This document shows positions 42,360-50,434 of a DNA stretch of 64,000 nucleotides, one piece after another. The DNA is from Siccirubricoccus deserti (GTDB lineage: Bacteria; Pseudomonadota; Alphaproteobacteria; Acetobacterales; Acetobacteraceae): assembly GCF_014283215.1 (NCBI RefSeq), contig NZ_JACOMF010000001.1, forward strand, positions 124,001-188,000. Reading direction: 5' to 3'. Under the pieces are notes generated by a model that saw only the letters and a program-made list of their open reading frames with translations, had not been told where the DNA came from and did no database searches. Positions within the stretch are counted from its first letter, which is position 1, and every line of letters begins with the position of its first letter. The position numbers and the translations under genes were made by a program.

Positions 42360-43601
42360 TCAGGGCGCCGATGGCGCCACGGCATGCGCCGCCTCCTGGA
42401 CCGGGGCGAAGGAACGGGGCACCAGGACGAAGACCTCCGCGCTTTCCCGCATCAGCCCGGCACGGGTGGCGGCGGCGGCACCCCAGCCCCAGAACAGGTC
42501 GCCACGGGCGGCGCCACGGATCGCCCCGCCGGTGTCCTGGGCATGCACGATGCGGTGGATCGGCGTGCCGTCCACCGGGTCCCGCGTCACCAGGTAGACC
42601 AGCGCGCCATAGGGGATGAAGGTCGGGTCGACGGCGATGGAGCGGCCCGGCGTCAGCGGCACGCCGAGGGCACCCGACGGCCCCTCCTCCGGCCGCAGCC
42701 CCTCCATCGTCCGGAAGAAGACATACGAGGCATTCTCCCGCAGCAGCGCCGCCGCCGCCGCCGGCGGGGCCTGCCGCAGCCAGTCGCGGATGGCCTGCAT
42801 CGACATCCGTTCGCGCGGCACCTCGCCGCGTTCGATCAGGCTGCGGCCGACGGCGCGGTAGGGGTGGCCGTTCTGCCCGGCATAGCCCAGCCGCAGCAGC
42901 CTGCCGTCATGCAGCTTCACCCGGCCGGAGCCCTGGATGTGCAGGAAGAAGGCATCGACCGGGTCGTCGACGAAGGCCAGCTCCAGCCCCCGGCCATCCA
43001 GCGCGCCCCACTCGATGGCCGCGCGGTCCGGCATCGCCTGGCCAGCCGGCGGCGGCGCGTGCAGTGGCACGAGATAGGGGCCGGTCGGATACTCGGCGCC
43101 GCGCAGCTCCGGCTCGTAATAGCCGGTCAGCAAGCCGGTGCCGACGGCGAAGGGCTGGAAATACCGCTCCACGAAGCGCCGCATCATCGCCTGGCGCGCC
43201 GCCGCCTCGCGCGCCTGCGCCGCGGCGGAGGGCGGGCGGCGGCCGGGGCGCGGCGATGGCGGGCGCAGGGTGTCCGCAAGACGGGCCGCCGCGGCACAGG
43301 CCTCCGCCGCATTGGCCACTTGGCTGCCGAGGCGGCCGATCTCGCCGCTGCCGCCGAGCGGCCGGTCGCCCCCCCAGCCGCGCAGCGCCCGGCAGGTGCC
43401 GAGGAAGGGCGCCAACGCCTCCACCGGCGCCTCGCCCGGCCATTGCGGCAGCGCCGCATAGCCGCGCGCCTCGGCGGTTTCGGTGGGGGGTGGCGGGGGT
43501 TTGGGCGGCGGCGGCGGTAACTCTGCCGCCAGCGCCAGCGCCGGCAGGAACAGCCCTGTCAGGAGAAGTCCGGCGAGCCTGCTGGCCCGCCGGTCGGGCA
43601 C
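42360..43601 (-). CDS. mltA: Membrane-bound lytic murein transglycosylase A
   Basis: The 413-residue product has a signal peptide (MPDRRASRLAGLLLTGLFLP) and a Pro-rich linker. The MltA barrel shows TGYYEPELRG and FFLHIQGSGRVKL, and the 3D domain contains the catalytic Asp in AQDTGGAI. It cleaves glycan strands to 1,6-anhydromuropeptides. No lipobox Cys is visible, so it may be soluble in the periplasm. GTG 43601 is chosen, five bases after the timA-like gene's stop. The timA-mltA order is typical of alphaproteobacteria. Confidence 0.93.
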   Translation of the reverse strand: MPDRRASRLAGLLLTGLFLPALALAAELPPPPPKPPPPPTETAEARGYAALPQWPGEAPVEALAPFLGTCRALRGWGGDRPLGGSGEIGRLGSQVANAAEACAAAARLADTLRPPSPRPGRRPPSAAAQAREAAARQAMMRRFVERYFQPFAVGTGLLTGYYEPELRGAEYPTGPYLVPLHAPPPAGQAMPDRAAIEWGALDGRGLELAFVDDPVDAFFLHIQGSGRVKLHDGRLLRLGYAGQNGHPYRAVGRSLIERGEVPRERMSMQAIRDWLRQAPPAAAAALLRENASYVFFRTMEGLRPEEGPSGALGVPLTPGRSIAVDPTFIPYGALVYLVTRDPVDGTPIHRIVHAQDTGGAIRGAARGDLFWGWGAAAATRAGLMRESAEVFVLVPRSFAPVQEAAHAVAPSAP

Positions 43602-43606
43602 GGTCG

Positions 43607-44287
43607 TCAGAGGCTGCGGGTGGCGACCAGCTTCCAGGTCGGGTCGCTGAGGTTGAGGTCGCGCTGGAAGGTCCAAAGGTCGGTCAGCTCCGTGATCGCG
43701 TCGCTGCCCGCCACCACCTCGCCGCCACGGCCAATGGTCATGTTGATCTGATCGGTGACGAAACGCACGGTCACGTCGGCAACGGTGCCCCGAAGGTCGG
43801 CGGCTTCGATGGCCAGTTCGTTGACCGCGCGCAGTTCGGTGCGCTGCTGCTCGCCGGCCTGCTCGCGGGCGGTGATCGCCTGCTCGAAGCCGGCATAGGT
43901 GTCATCTGAAAGCAGCGCGCGCAGGGTCTGCCGGTCGCCGGTGGCGAAAGCCTGGATGATCATGCGGAAGGCACCCTCGGCGCCATCGAGGAAGCGCTCC
44001 GGGTCGAAGCCGCGGTCGGCCGCGGCGATGCGGCCGAGCGCCTGGCCCGGCGGGGTGCGCGGGTCCGGCACCACCTTCGCGGCGCGGCCGGCCTGCGGCG
44101 GCGCCACTTCCTCGGCCACCCCATCGACCACGCGGCCGCCGCGTGGGTCGTAGCCGGCAGCGCGCGCCTCGGGAGCCGGCGGGCGCTCGAAGCCGGTACG
44201 GCGGCCGAGCACGCTCCGCAGCCGCAGTACCAGGAAGGCCGCGACCATCGCGAAGAGAATCAGCTCGATCGGGAAACCGCCACCCAT
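43607..44287 (-). CDS. Tim44/TimA-family adaptor protein
   Basis: A 226-residue protein with one N-terminal helix (IELILFAMVAAFLVLRL). A linker follows, then a Tim44-like domain: FDPERFLDGAEGAFRMIIQA, DRQTLRALLSDDTYAGFEQA and LTDLWTFQRDLN. In Caulobacter-like bacteria TimA is an inner-membrane protein related to mitochondrial Tim44. It is upstream of mltA and close to the divergent secB region, the classical arrangement, although a phosphatase gene separates them here. Confidence 0.93.
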   Translation of the reverse strand: MGGGFPIELILFAMVAAFLVLRLRSVLGRRTGFERPPAPEARAAGYDPRGGRVVDGVAEEVAPPQAGRAAKVVPDPRTPPGQALGRIAAADRGFDPERFLDGAEGAFRMIIQAFATGDRQTLRALLSDDTYAGFEQAITAREQAGEQQRTELRAVNELAIEAADLRGTVADVTVRFVTDQINMTIGRGGEVVAGSDAITELTDLWTFQRDLNLSDPTWKLVATRSL

Positions 44288-44434
44288 CGTGAACTCCTTT
44301 TCATCTACTTAAGCGCGCCCGGGGTCGGTCGCAACGGGTGGTGGGCAAACAGATCCGCGGTTTGCCGCGGATGGCTTGCGGCTCCGGCGGCCGGCTTGTA
44401 TCGCCATGCCCCATCAAACGGGAACCGCGCCGCG

Positions 44435-45013
44435 ATGATCCTGCTGCGACACGGGCAGAGCGAGTTCAACCTGCACTTCACCGCCACCAGGCGGGATCCC
44501 GGCATCGCCGACCCGAAGCTGACCGAGCTCGGCCACCAGCAGGCCGAGGCGGCGGCCGAGGCGCTGGCGGGGGAACGCATCCGCCGCATCATCAGCTCCC
44601 CCTACACCCGCGCCCTGCAGACCGCGACCCCGGTGGCCCGGCGCCTTGGCATACCGATCATCGTCACCCCGACGGTGCGGGAGCGCTACGCCTTCTCCTG
44701 CGACATCGGCTCGCCACGCACCGCGCTCATGCTCGCCTGGCCCGACATCGATCTCAGCCATATCGACGAGGTGTGGTGGCCGGCGATCGAGGAGCCGGAC
44801 CATCAGATCGAGGCCCGCGCCGCGCTGTTCCGCGGCGAGATGGCGGCGCTGCCGGATTGGCGGGATACGCTGGTGGTCTCGCATTGGGGATTCATTCTGG
44901 CCTTGACCGGACAGCGCGTGGTGAACGGCGAGATCCTGCGCTGCGACCCGACCGGCCCGGCGCCCGAAGGAATCCTCTGGCGTCAGCCGCATCCCTCGGT
45001 GGTGAAGCCCTGA
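44435..45013 (+). CDS. Histidine phosphatase-family protein
   Basis: The 192-residue product begins MILLRHGQSEFN, with the phosphorylatable His in RHG. ISSPYTRALQTA follows and the second catalytic His is in VVSHWGFILALTG. The substrate (phosphoglycerate, phosphorylated protein or small metabolite) cannot be told. ATG 44435 puts the RHG motif at the expected first strand; the frame extends 13 codons upstream without features. It is divergent from timA. Confidence 0.92.
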   Translation: MILLRHGQSEFNLHFTATRRDPGIADPKLTELGHQQAEAAAEALAGERIRRIISSPYTRALQTATPVARRLGIPIIVTPTVRERYAFSCDIGSPRTALMLAWPDIDLSHIDEVWWPAIEEPDHQIEARAALFRGEMAALPDWRDTLVVSHWGFILALTGQRVVNGEILRCDPTGPAPEGILWRQPHPSVVKP

Positions 45014-45093
45014 CATCACCGGCCGGCCCGTGCTACCGGGCTGCCCGCTACCACGCCCCGGCGTTTCCCGCCGGGCCCGCGAAAGAATCCATC

Positions 45094-45579
45094 ATGTCCG
45101 ACCAGCCCCCGCTGTCCAACGGCCAGCCCGGCGCCGCCCCGCAGGGCCCGCTGGTGCTCAACCTCCAATACACCAAGGATCTCTCCTTCGAGGTTCCCGG
45201 CGCGCCGGAGATCTTCACCTCGCTGCGCGAGCAGCCGCGGGTCGACCTGCAATTGGATGTGCAGGCCCGGCCGATCCAGGAAGGCGGCAACGTCTACGAG
45301 GTGTCGCTGCAGATCCGCGCCGACGCCCAGGCGGATGGCCAGACCTGCTTCATCGCCGAGCTGGTCTACTGCGGCATCTTCACCGTGACCGTCGACCAGC
45401 AGGTGCTGGAGCCGGTGCTCCTGGTCGAATGCCCGCGCCTGCTGTTCCCCTTCGCCCGCAACATCCTGGCCGACGTGACCCGCGACGGCGGCTTCCCGCC
45501 GGTGATGCTGGCGCCGATCGACTTCGTCGCGCTCTGGCAGTCGCGCCGGGCCGAGGCCGGCGCGGTGGGCACCGCCTGA
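45094..45579 (+). CDS. secB: Protein-export chaperone SecB
   Basis: A 161-residue SecB with a disordered Gln/Gly/Pro-rich start, then LQYTKDLSFEVPGAPEIF and LDVQARPIQEGGNVYEVSLQ. The AELVYCGIFTV strand follows, with LVECPRLLFPFARNILADV, the most conserved segment. It forms a tetramer that holds precursors unfolded and hands them to SecA. The start is ATG 45094; the ribosome-binding site is weak (GAAAGAA). Confidence 0.96.
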   Translation: MSDQPPLSNGQPGAAPQGPLVLNLQYTKDLSFEVPGAPEIFTSLREQPRVDLQLDVQARPIQEGGNVYEVSLQIRADAQADGQTCFIAELVYCGIFTVTVDQQVLEPVLLVECPRLLFPFARNILADVTRDGGFPPVMLAPIDFVALWQSRRAEAGAVGTA

Positions 45580-45656
45580 GCCGCTCGCCGGGAGGCGAAT
45601 TGACGCCGATTTGACGCGCGTCGGTTGAAAAATCGCCGCTTGCGCTCGCGCGAATC

Positions 45657-45684
45657 TTGTGACCGGCCATCCGGGCCATATAAA
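45657..45684 (+). promoter_or_regulatory. Promoter of the polysaccharide operon
   Basis: TTGTGA (45657-45662) and TATAAA (45679-45684) are spaced by 16 bases, close to the housekeeping consensus and the clearest such pair I noticed in the window. The first gene of the operon starts 30 bases further on. Confidence 0.6.
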
Positions 45685-45706
45685 ACGAGGTCAGAACAAA
45701 CCTCGT
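45685..45706 (+). promoter_or_regulatory. Hairpin in the predicted 5' leader
   Basis: ACGAGGT (45685-45691) and ACCTCGT (45700-45706) are perfect inverted repeats with an eight-base spacer. They lie between the promoter and the first start codon, where a hairpin or bound protein would affect initiation. No good ribosome-binding sequence is visible next to ATG 45715. Confidence 0.45.
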
Positions 45707-45714
45707 GAGCCCGG

Positions 45715-46920
45715 ATGCCATTGGTTTCGGCTTCACCCTTCCCAGTGCTCGCCTTCCCGCGGGCCGGGCGGACAGCCTCGCCGGCCCCTGACCCGGATCG
45801 GATCCTGCTCTCCCCGCCGCACCTGACCGGGGGGGAACTGGCCTCGCTGCAGGCAACGCTTGCCGCAGGCTGGGTGGCGCCGGCCGGGCCGGTGCCGGCA
45901 GCCTTCGAAGCCGCGGTCGCCAAGGTCACCGGCTTTCCGCATGTGCTCGCCGTCGCCTCCGGCACCGCGGCGCTGCACCTCGGCTACCGCATCCTCGGCC
46001 TCACCGCCGGCGACGAGGTCTGGACCGCGACCCTCACCTATGTCGCCACCATCGCGCCGGCGGTGCAGATGGGCGCGCGCCCGCGCTTCCTCGACGTCGC
46101 GGCCGACAGCTGGACCCTGGACCCGGAGCTGCTGGAACGGGAGCTTACCCGCGCCGCGCGACGCGGCAGGCTGCCGCGGGCGGTGGTGCCGGTGGATATC
46201 TTCGGCCAGAGCTGCGACCTCGATGCCATCCGTGGGCTATGCGACCGCTGGGGCGTGCCGGTCCTCTGCGACAGCGCCGAGGCATTGGGGGCGATGCGGC
46301 GTGGCCGGCATGCCGGACTGGGGGCGCGGCTGGCCGCCTTCAGCTTCAACGGCAACAAGATCGTCACCACCGGCGGCGGCGGCGCGCTGGCCTCGGAGGA
46401 CGCCGGGCTGATTGCCGAAGCGCGGCACCTGGCGACCCAGGCGAAGGAGCCGGCGCCGCACTACCAGCATGAGACGACCGGCTTCTCCTACGGGCTGTCC
46501 TCCATCCTCGCCGCGGTCGGGCTGGCGCAGCTCGGCGTGCTGCCGGCCCGGGTGGCCGCGCGGCGGGCGATCTTCGAGGCCTATGTCGCGGGGCTGGGCG
46601 ACCTGCCCGGCATCGGCTTCATGCCGGAGCCGGCCTGGTCGCGCAGCACCCGCTGGCTCAGCGTGGTGACCCTCGACCCGCGCCGCGGTGGCCCGGATCG
46701 CGAGGCGGCACGGCGGGCGCTGGCCGAGGCCGGGATCGAGGCCCGGCCGGTGTGGAAGCCGCTGCACCTGCAGCCGGTGTTCCGCGGCGCGCCGCAGGCG
46801 GGGGGCGCCGTCGCGGCGGGGCTGTTCGAGCACGGCTTGTGCCTGCCGTCCGGCAGCGGGTTGTCGCCCGCCGAGCAGGGCCGGGTCATCGCCACCCTGC
46901 GCCGCCTCTGGCCCGGCTGA
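45715..46920 (+). CDS. DegT/DnrJ/EryC1-type sugar aminotransferase
   Basis: This 401-residue PLP enzyme has ASGTAALHLGYRILGLTAGDE, CDSAEALGAMRRGRHAG and the PLP lysine in FSFNGNKIVTTGGGG. It would aminate a keto-sugar nucleotide for a surface glycan; similarity is to the perosamine synthase/PglE group. The first 25 or so residues (MPLVSASPFPVL) are extra. It is the first gene of the glycan operon and ends four bases before the next start. Confidence 0.92.
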   Translation: MPLVSASPFPVLAFPRAGRTASPAPDPDRILLSPPHLTGGELASLQATLAAGWVAPAGPVPAAFEAAVAKVTGFPHVLAVASGTAALHLGYRILGLTAGDEVWTATLTYVATIAPAVQMGARPRFLDVAADSWTLDPELLERELTRAARRGRLPRAVVPVDIFGQSCDLDAIRGLCDRWGVPVLCDSAEALGAMRRGRHAGLGARLAAFSFNGNKIVTTGGGGALASEDAGLIAEARHLATQAKEPAPHYQHETTGFSYGLSSILAAVGLAQLGVLPARVAARRAIFEAYVAGLGDLPGIGFMPEPAWSRSTRWLSVVTLDPRRGGPDREAARRALAEAGIEARPVWKPLHLQPVFRGAPQAGGAVAAGLFEHGLCLPSGSGLSPAEQGRVIATLRRLWPG

Positions 46921-46924
46921 CGCC

Positions 46925-48205
46925 GTGCGCATCCTCTACCTGCACCAGCATTTCTCGACCCGCGAAGGCGCCACCGGCACCCGCAGCCTGGCGATGGCGG
47001 AGGCGCTGGCGGCGCGCGGCCATGCGGTGACCCTGGCCTGCGGGCAATATGCCGGGGCGGTGAGCGGCCTCAGCGGCGGGTTCCGGCGCGGCCGGCGGAA
47101 GGGCATGGTCGGCGCGGTGCGGGTGGTGGAGTTCGCCATCCCCTGCGGCAATGCCCAGGGCTTCGCGGCGCGCGGCGCGGCCTTCCTGCGCTATGCGGTA
47201 CGCGCCGGCGGGCTGGCGCTGGCCGGCCACTGGGATTTGATCATCGCCAGCTCCACGCCGCTGACCGTCGCCCTGCCGGCGCTGGCGGCGCGTGGGCTGC
47301 GCGGCCTGCCCTTCCTGTTCGAGATCCGCGACCCCTGGCCGGAGCTGCCGCGCGCCATGGGGGTTGGCTCGCCGCTGCTGTGGCAGGGGCTCGACCTGCT
47401 GGCCGATGCGGCCTGCCGCCGCGCCGCCGCGGTGATCGCGCTGTCGGAGGGCATGGCGGCGACCGCGGTGGCGCATGGCGCCGAGCCTTCCCGCGTCGCG
47501 GTAGTACCGAATGGCTGCGACCTCGGGTTGTTTGGCCCTGGCGTGGCGCCCTGGCGTCCGGAGGGGCTGGCGCCGGAGACCGTGCTGGCGGTCTATGCCG
47601 GGGCGCATGGACCGGCGAACGGGCTGGACCAGTTGCTGGCGGCGGCGGCGCTGCTGCAGGCCAGGGGCGCGCCGGTGACGCTGCTGCTGGTCGGCGAAGG
47701 TGGCGATAAGCCACGGCTGACGGCCCGGGCGGCGGCCATGGGGCTGACCGCGCTGCGCTTCCTCGACCCGCTGCCGAAGCCGCGGCTGGCCGGGCTGCTG
47801 GCGGGGGCGCAGATCGGGGTACAATGCCTGGCGCCGGTGCCGGAATTCGCCGAATGGACCGCGCCGAACAAGCTGATGGACTATCTCGCCGCCGGGTTGC
47901 CGGTGGTGGCCAATCTCGGCGGCCGGGCAGCGCGGTTGCTGGAAGATGATCCGCTCGGCCGCTGCGGCATCGCCACGCCTCCCGGCGACACCCCGGCGCT
48001 GGCCGGCGCTCTGGCCGCGCTGGCGGCCGATCCGGGCCGCCGTGCGGCGCTGGGCGCCGCCGCCCGCGCCCAGGCAGAGCAGCGCTGGGACCGCCGGGTA
48101 TTGGCCGAGCGATTCTGCGTGGTCGTGGAGCAGTCCCAGGGCGGGGCCGCAGGCCGAGCCCTGGCCCCGGCGGGAGTCCGGGAGCGGAGCCCCCGAGCCG
48201 CCTGA
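46925..48205 (+). CDS. Glycosyltransferase family 4 (WbuB-like), C-terminus extended into a repeat
   Basis: A 426-residue GT-B enzyme. The N-terminal domain opens RILYLHQHFSTREGATGTRS; the C-terminal nucleotide-sugar site has VLAVYAGAHGPANGLDQLL and EFAEWTAPNKLMDYLAAGLP. It adds a sugar to a lipid-linked glycan at the cytoplasmic face of the inner membrane. GTG 46925 is used. The last 20 or so residues (after FCVVVEQS) are coded by a hairpin repeat (48136-48164 and following), so the native end may have been shorter. Confidence 0.9.
   Translation: MRILYLHQHFSTREGATGTRSLAMAEALAARGHAVTLACGQYAGAVSGLSGGFRRGRRKGMVGAVRVVEFAIPCGNAQGFAARGAAFLRYAVRAGGLALAGHWDLIIASSTPLTVALPALAARGLRGLPFLFEIRDPWPELPRAMGVGSPLLWQGLDLLADAACRRAAAVIALSEGMAATAVAHGAEPSRVAVVPNGCDLGLFGPGVAPWRPEGLAPETVLAVYAGAHGPANGLDQLLAAAALLQARGAPVTLLLVGEGGDKPRLTARAAAMGLTALRFLDPLPKPRLAGLLAGAQIGVQCLAPVPEFAEWTAPNKLMDYLAAGLPVVANLGGRAARLLEDDPLGRCGIATPPGDTPALAGALAALAADPGRRAALGAAARAQAEQRWDRRVLAERFCVVVEQSQGGAAGRALAPAGVRERSPRAA
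48136..48195 (+). repeat. GC-rich hairpin repeat inside the glycosyltransferase 3' end
   Basis: CCAGGGC (48136-48142) pairs with GCCCTGG (48158-48164), followed by a second GC-rich half (GTCCGGGAGCGGAGCCCCCG). Composition and motif order resemble the intergenic repeats at 52441 and 55507-55560. Confidence 0.55.
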
Positions 48206-49278
48206 TGGAACTCCACCTGGTCGCCGCCGCCCGTCCCAACCTGCCCAAGCTCGCCGCACTCTGGCACGCCCTCGGCGCCAGCGCCCTGCCGTTCCGCCCG
48301 GTGCTGTTGCACACCGGCCAGCACCATGACGCCGGGATGTTCGGGGCGCATCTGGCCGGGCTCGGCCTGCCGGCGCCGGAAATCGCGCTTGGCATCGGCG
48401 GCGGCAGCCATGCGGAGCTGACCGGCCGCACCATGATGGCCGCCGAGGCGCTGTGGCGCCGCCGCCGCCCGGCCCTGGTGGTGGTGCCCGGCGATGTCGA
48501 TGGCAGCCTGGCCGCGGCGCTGGCGGCGCGGAAGCTCGGCCTGCCGGTGGCGCATCTGGAGGCTGGGCTGCGCTGCGACGCGCCGGATATGCCGGAGGAG
48601 ATCAACCGCCGCGCCATCGACGCCATCGCCAGCCTGCATTGGGCCCCGGATGAGGCCAGCGCCGCCCGGCTGCTGGCGGAGGACCATGCGCCGGACGGGG
48701 TGCGGGCGGTCGGCAACAGCATGGTGGATACGCTGCGGCGCAGCCTGCCGGCGGCCCGCGGCCTGGCGCTGCCGGCGGGGCTCGAAGCCGGCGGCTATGG
48801 CGTGGTGACCTTGCACCGGGCGGCGAATGTGGACGATCCCACCGCCTTCGCGCCGCTGCTGCGGGGGCTGGAGGAGGCCGCCGCGCTGCTGCCGCTGGCC
48901 TGGCCGCTGCACCCGCGGGCCCGCGCCCGGCTGGCGGCGCATGGGCTGGCGGTACCGCCTGCGGTCACCCTGCTGCCGCCCTTGCCCTACCTCGATTTCC
49001 TCGGCCTGCTCGCCCGCGCCCGGCTGGTCGCGACCGACAGCGGCGGGGTGCAGGAGGAGGCGACGGCGCTTGACCTGCCCTGCCTCACGCTGCGCCCCAG
49101 CACCGAACGGCCGGTGACGCTGGAGGCCGGCACCAGCCGGCTGGTCCCGGCGACGGCGCTGCCGGCGGCGGTGCGGCAGGTGCTGGCCGGCGACTGGCCC
49201 AGGGCCCGGCCGATCCCGCTCTGGGACGGGCAGGCCGGGGCACGGATGGTGGCGCATCTGGCGCAGCGTCTGGGATGA
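48205..49278 (+). CDS. UDP-N-acetylglucosamine 2-epimerase-like protein (WecB family)
   Basis: The 357-residue product has the family pattern HTGQHHDAGMFG, VVPGDVDGSLAAALAARKLG, HLEAGLRCDAPDMPEEINRR and, near the end, DSGGVQEEATALDLPCLTLR with the RPVTLEAGTSR motif. Enzymes of this type convert UDP-GlcNAc to UDP-ManNAc or hydrolyse related sugars. Its start overlaps the previous stop by one base (TGATG). Confidence 0.92.
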   Translation: MELHLVAAARPNLPKLAALWHALGASALPFRPVLLHTGQHHDAGMFGAHLAGLGLPAPEIALGIGGGSHAELTGRTMMAAEALWRRRRPALVVVPGDVDGSLAAALAARKLGLPVAHLEAGLRCDAPDMPEEINRRAIDAIASLHWAPDEASAARLLAEDHAPDGVRAVGNSMVDTLRRSLPAARGLALPAGLEAGGYGVVTLHRAANVDDPTAFAPLLRGLEEAAALLPLAWPLHPRARARLAAHGLAVPPAVTLLPPLPYLDFLGLLARARLVATDSGGVQEEATALDLPCLTLRPSTERPVTLEAGTSRLVPATALPAAVRQVLAGDWPRARPIPLWDGQAGARMVAHLAQRLG

Positions 49279-50426
49279 ACCCGCCCCAGGTCCTGCTGCT
49301 CTCGGCGGCGCATCCGCCGGATGACATCCGCGTGGTCCGCAAGGAGGGCGCGGCGCTGGCCGCGGCGGGGTGGCGGGTGCGCCACTTGGCGCCAGGCGAC
49401 GAGGCGCCCGCCATGGTCGCCGGCATCGGGATCGAGACCTTCCGCCGCGGCGCCGGCTGGCGCGGCCGGCTGCGCGCCCTGCCCGCCCTGGCCCGCCGGG
49501 CCGCCGCCAGCGGCGCCGCGGTGCTGCATGCCAGCGAGCCGGACAGCTGGCTCGCCGCCCTGCTCGCCGCCCGCCGCAGCGGCGCGCGTGTGGTGATCGA
49601 CGTGCATGAGCACTACCCCTCCCGGCTCGATGCCCGGCTGCCCGCGCCGCTGCGGCCGCTGGCCCGGGCGGCGCTGCGGCTGGGCTGCCAGCTGGCCGGG
49701 CTGGCGGCCGATGCGGTGGTGGTGGCAAAGGATGGGCTGGCGGCGGAGTTCGGCGTGCCGGCGCGAACCGTTGCGGTGCGGAACTACGCCCTGCCGGTGG
49801 CGGTGCCGCCGCGCCGCCACGCGCCGGGGCCGCTGACCCTGGTGCATGCCGGGGCGCTCGGCCGCGGCCGCGGCTGGCCGCAGATGCTGGCGGCCCTCGC
49901 CCTGGCGCCCCCCGGCACCCGCCTGCGCCTGATCGGCCGCTTCACCGACGGCAGCGAGGCCCAATTCCGCGCCCGGGCCGCCGCCCTCGACCTCACTGAC
50001 CGCATCGAATCCCTGCCCTGGCTGCCGCATGCCGAGGCGCTGGCACGGATGGCCGAGGCGGATATCGCCCTGGTGCTGTTCCAGGCCGGCGAGGTGAACC
50101 ACCGCCTCGCCCTGCCGCACAAGCTGTTCGACGCCATGCTGGCGGGGCTGCCGGTCATCGCCCCGGATTTCGCCACCGAGGTCGCCGCCGTGGTGCGGGA
50201 CGCCGGCTGCGGCGAGCTGGTCGACACCGCCGACCCCGCCGCCATCGCCGCCGCCATCGTCCGCCTGGCCGAACCGGCGCGGCGCCAGGCGCTGGGCGAG
50301 GCCGGGCGGCAGGCCGCCGCCACCCGCTTCGGCTGGGCCGGCGAGGCGGCGCGGCTGGTGGCGCTGTACCAGCGGCTGGCCCCGCTGCCGCCCGCCGGTG
50401 GCGGTCCCGGACGAAGCGTCCTATAG
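49275..50426 (+). CDS. Glycosyltransferase (GT4-like)
   Basis: This 383-residue GT-B protein begins PQVLLLSAAHPPDDIRVVRK, with VVIDVHEHYPSR near 112. A C-terminal domain carries LTLVHAGALGRGRGWPQM and NHRLALPHKLFDAMLAGLPV. It overlaps the epimerase stop by four bases (ATGA), indicating coupled translation in the glycan operon. Donor and acceptor sugars are unknown. Confidence 0.9.
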   Translation: MNPPQVLLLSAAHPPDDIRVVRKEGAALAAAGWRVRHLAPGDEAPAMVAGIGIETFRRGAGWRGRLRALPALARRAAASGAAVLHASEPDSWLAALLAARRSGARVVIDVHEHYPSRLDARLPAPLRPLARAALRLGCQLAGLAADAVVVAKDGLAAEFGVPARTVAVRNYALPVAVPPRRHAPGPLTLVHAGALGRGRGWPQMLAALALAPPGTRLRLIGRFTDGSEAQFRARAAALDLTDRIESLPWLPHAEALARMAEADIALVLFQAGEVNHRLALPHKLFDAMLAGLPVIAPDFATEVAAVVRDAGCGELVDTADPAAIAAAIVRLAEPARRQALGEAGRQAAATRFGWAGEAARLVALYQRLAPLPPAGGGPGRSVL

Positions 50427-50434
50427 CAGCGGGC

